Source of the DNA: JAAYJR01 sp964563975
Lineage (GTDB): Bacteria; Bacteroidota; Bacteroidia; Bacteroidales; Prolixibacteraceae
Length of the DNA stretch: 15,066 bases
NCBI GenBank assembly: GCA_964563975.1
Contig: CAZLZJ010000055.1
Coordinates: forward strand, 1 to 15,066
Reading direction: 5' to 3'
Positions 15,063-15,066 of the stretch are shown here, piece after piece. The stretch's first letter is position 1. Each line of letters opens with the position of its first letter. Under the pieces are notes generated by a model. The model did not search any database, was not told the DNA's origin, and saw only the letters and a list, made by a program, of their open reading frames with translations. Made by a program: the position numbers and the translations under genes.

Positions 15063-15066
15063 AGTA

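Overview
The window looks like chromosomal DNA of a Bacteroidota bacterium, probably a Bacteroidales/Marinilabiliales-type polysaccharide degrader. The evidence is AT-rich intergenic DNA, mostly SD-less starts, a secreted lipoprotein glycoside hydrolase of GH106 type, a DUF6599-type protein, a Tat-exported ferredoxin-tailed aldo/keto reductase and TAnnTTTG-like promoter elements. There are eleven credible protein genes. I see no rRNA, tRNA, CRISPR array, insertion sequence or phage gene. The lineage call is inference from gene content.

Layout. (1) 1-301: non-coding leader with a small region of possible RNA structure. (2) 302-3039 (+): two exported phosphoesterases of unrelated folds, a calcineurin-like metallophosphoesterase and an alkaline-phosphatase/NPP-superfamily enzyme, 17 bp apart. 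(3) 3214-5094 (+): an aspartate ammonia-lyase with a CRP-like cyclic-nucleotide-binding domain and C-helix fused to its N-terminus. (4) 11269 down to 5091 (-): a probable four-gene operon in transcription order: secreted coiled-coil protein, Tat-dependent aldo/keto reductase with two [4Fe-4S] motifs, DUF6599-like exported protein, GH106-like alpha-L-rhamnosidase lipoprotein. Its last gene converges on the aspartase gene and the two stop codons share one TTAA. (5) 12714-11446 (-): an exported protein with a calcium-loop motif, a Tyr/Trp-rich centre and a disordered Ser/Thr/Arg tail. (6) 12977-14472 (+): lemA followed by an M48 (HtpX-like) membrane protease, overlapping by one base. (7) 14669-15004 (+): a small AhpD/carboxymuconolactone decarboxylase-family protein with an unusually good Shine-Dalgarno and a clean terminator.

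How the genes may work together. The minus-strand cluster suggests periplasmic or cell-surface processing of a rhamnose-containing glycan, with an exported redox enzyme in the same transcript. There is no SusC/SusD pair or transporter in the window, so it is not a complete polysaccharide utilisation locus. LemA and the M48 protease form a recurrent envelope-associated pair. The most unusual item is the CRP-domain/aspartase fusion. It keeps the sensor and dimerisation helix of a CRP-family regulator but replaces the DNA-binding domain with a full-length metabolic enzyme, and it lacks the usual phosphate-binding arginine in the sensor. This suggests allosteric control of aspartate-to-fumarate flux by a ligand that may not be cAMP.
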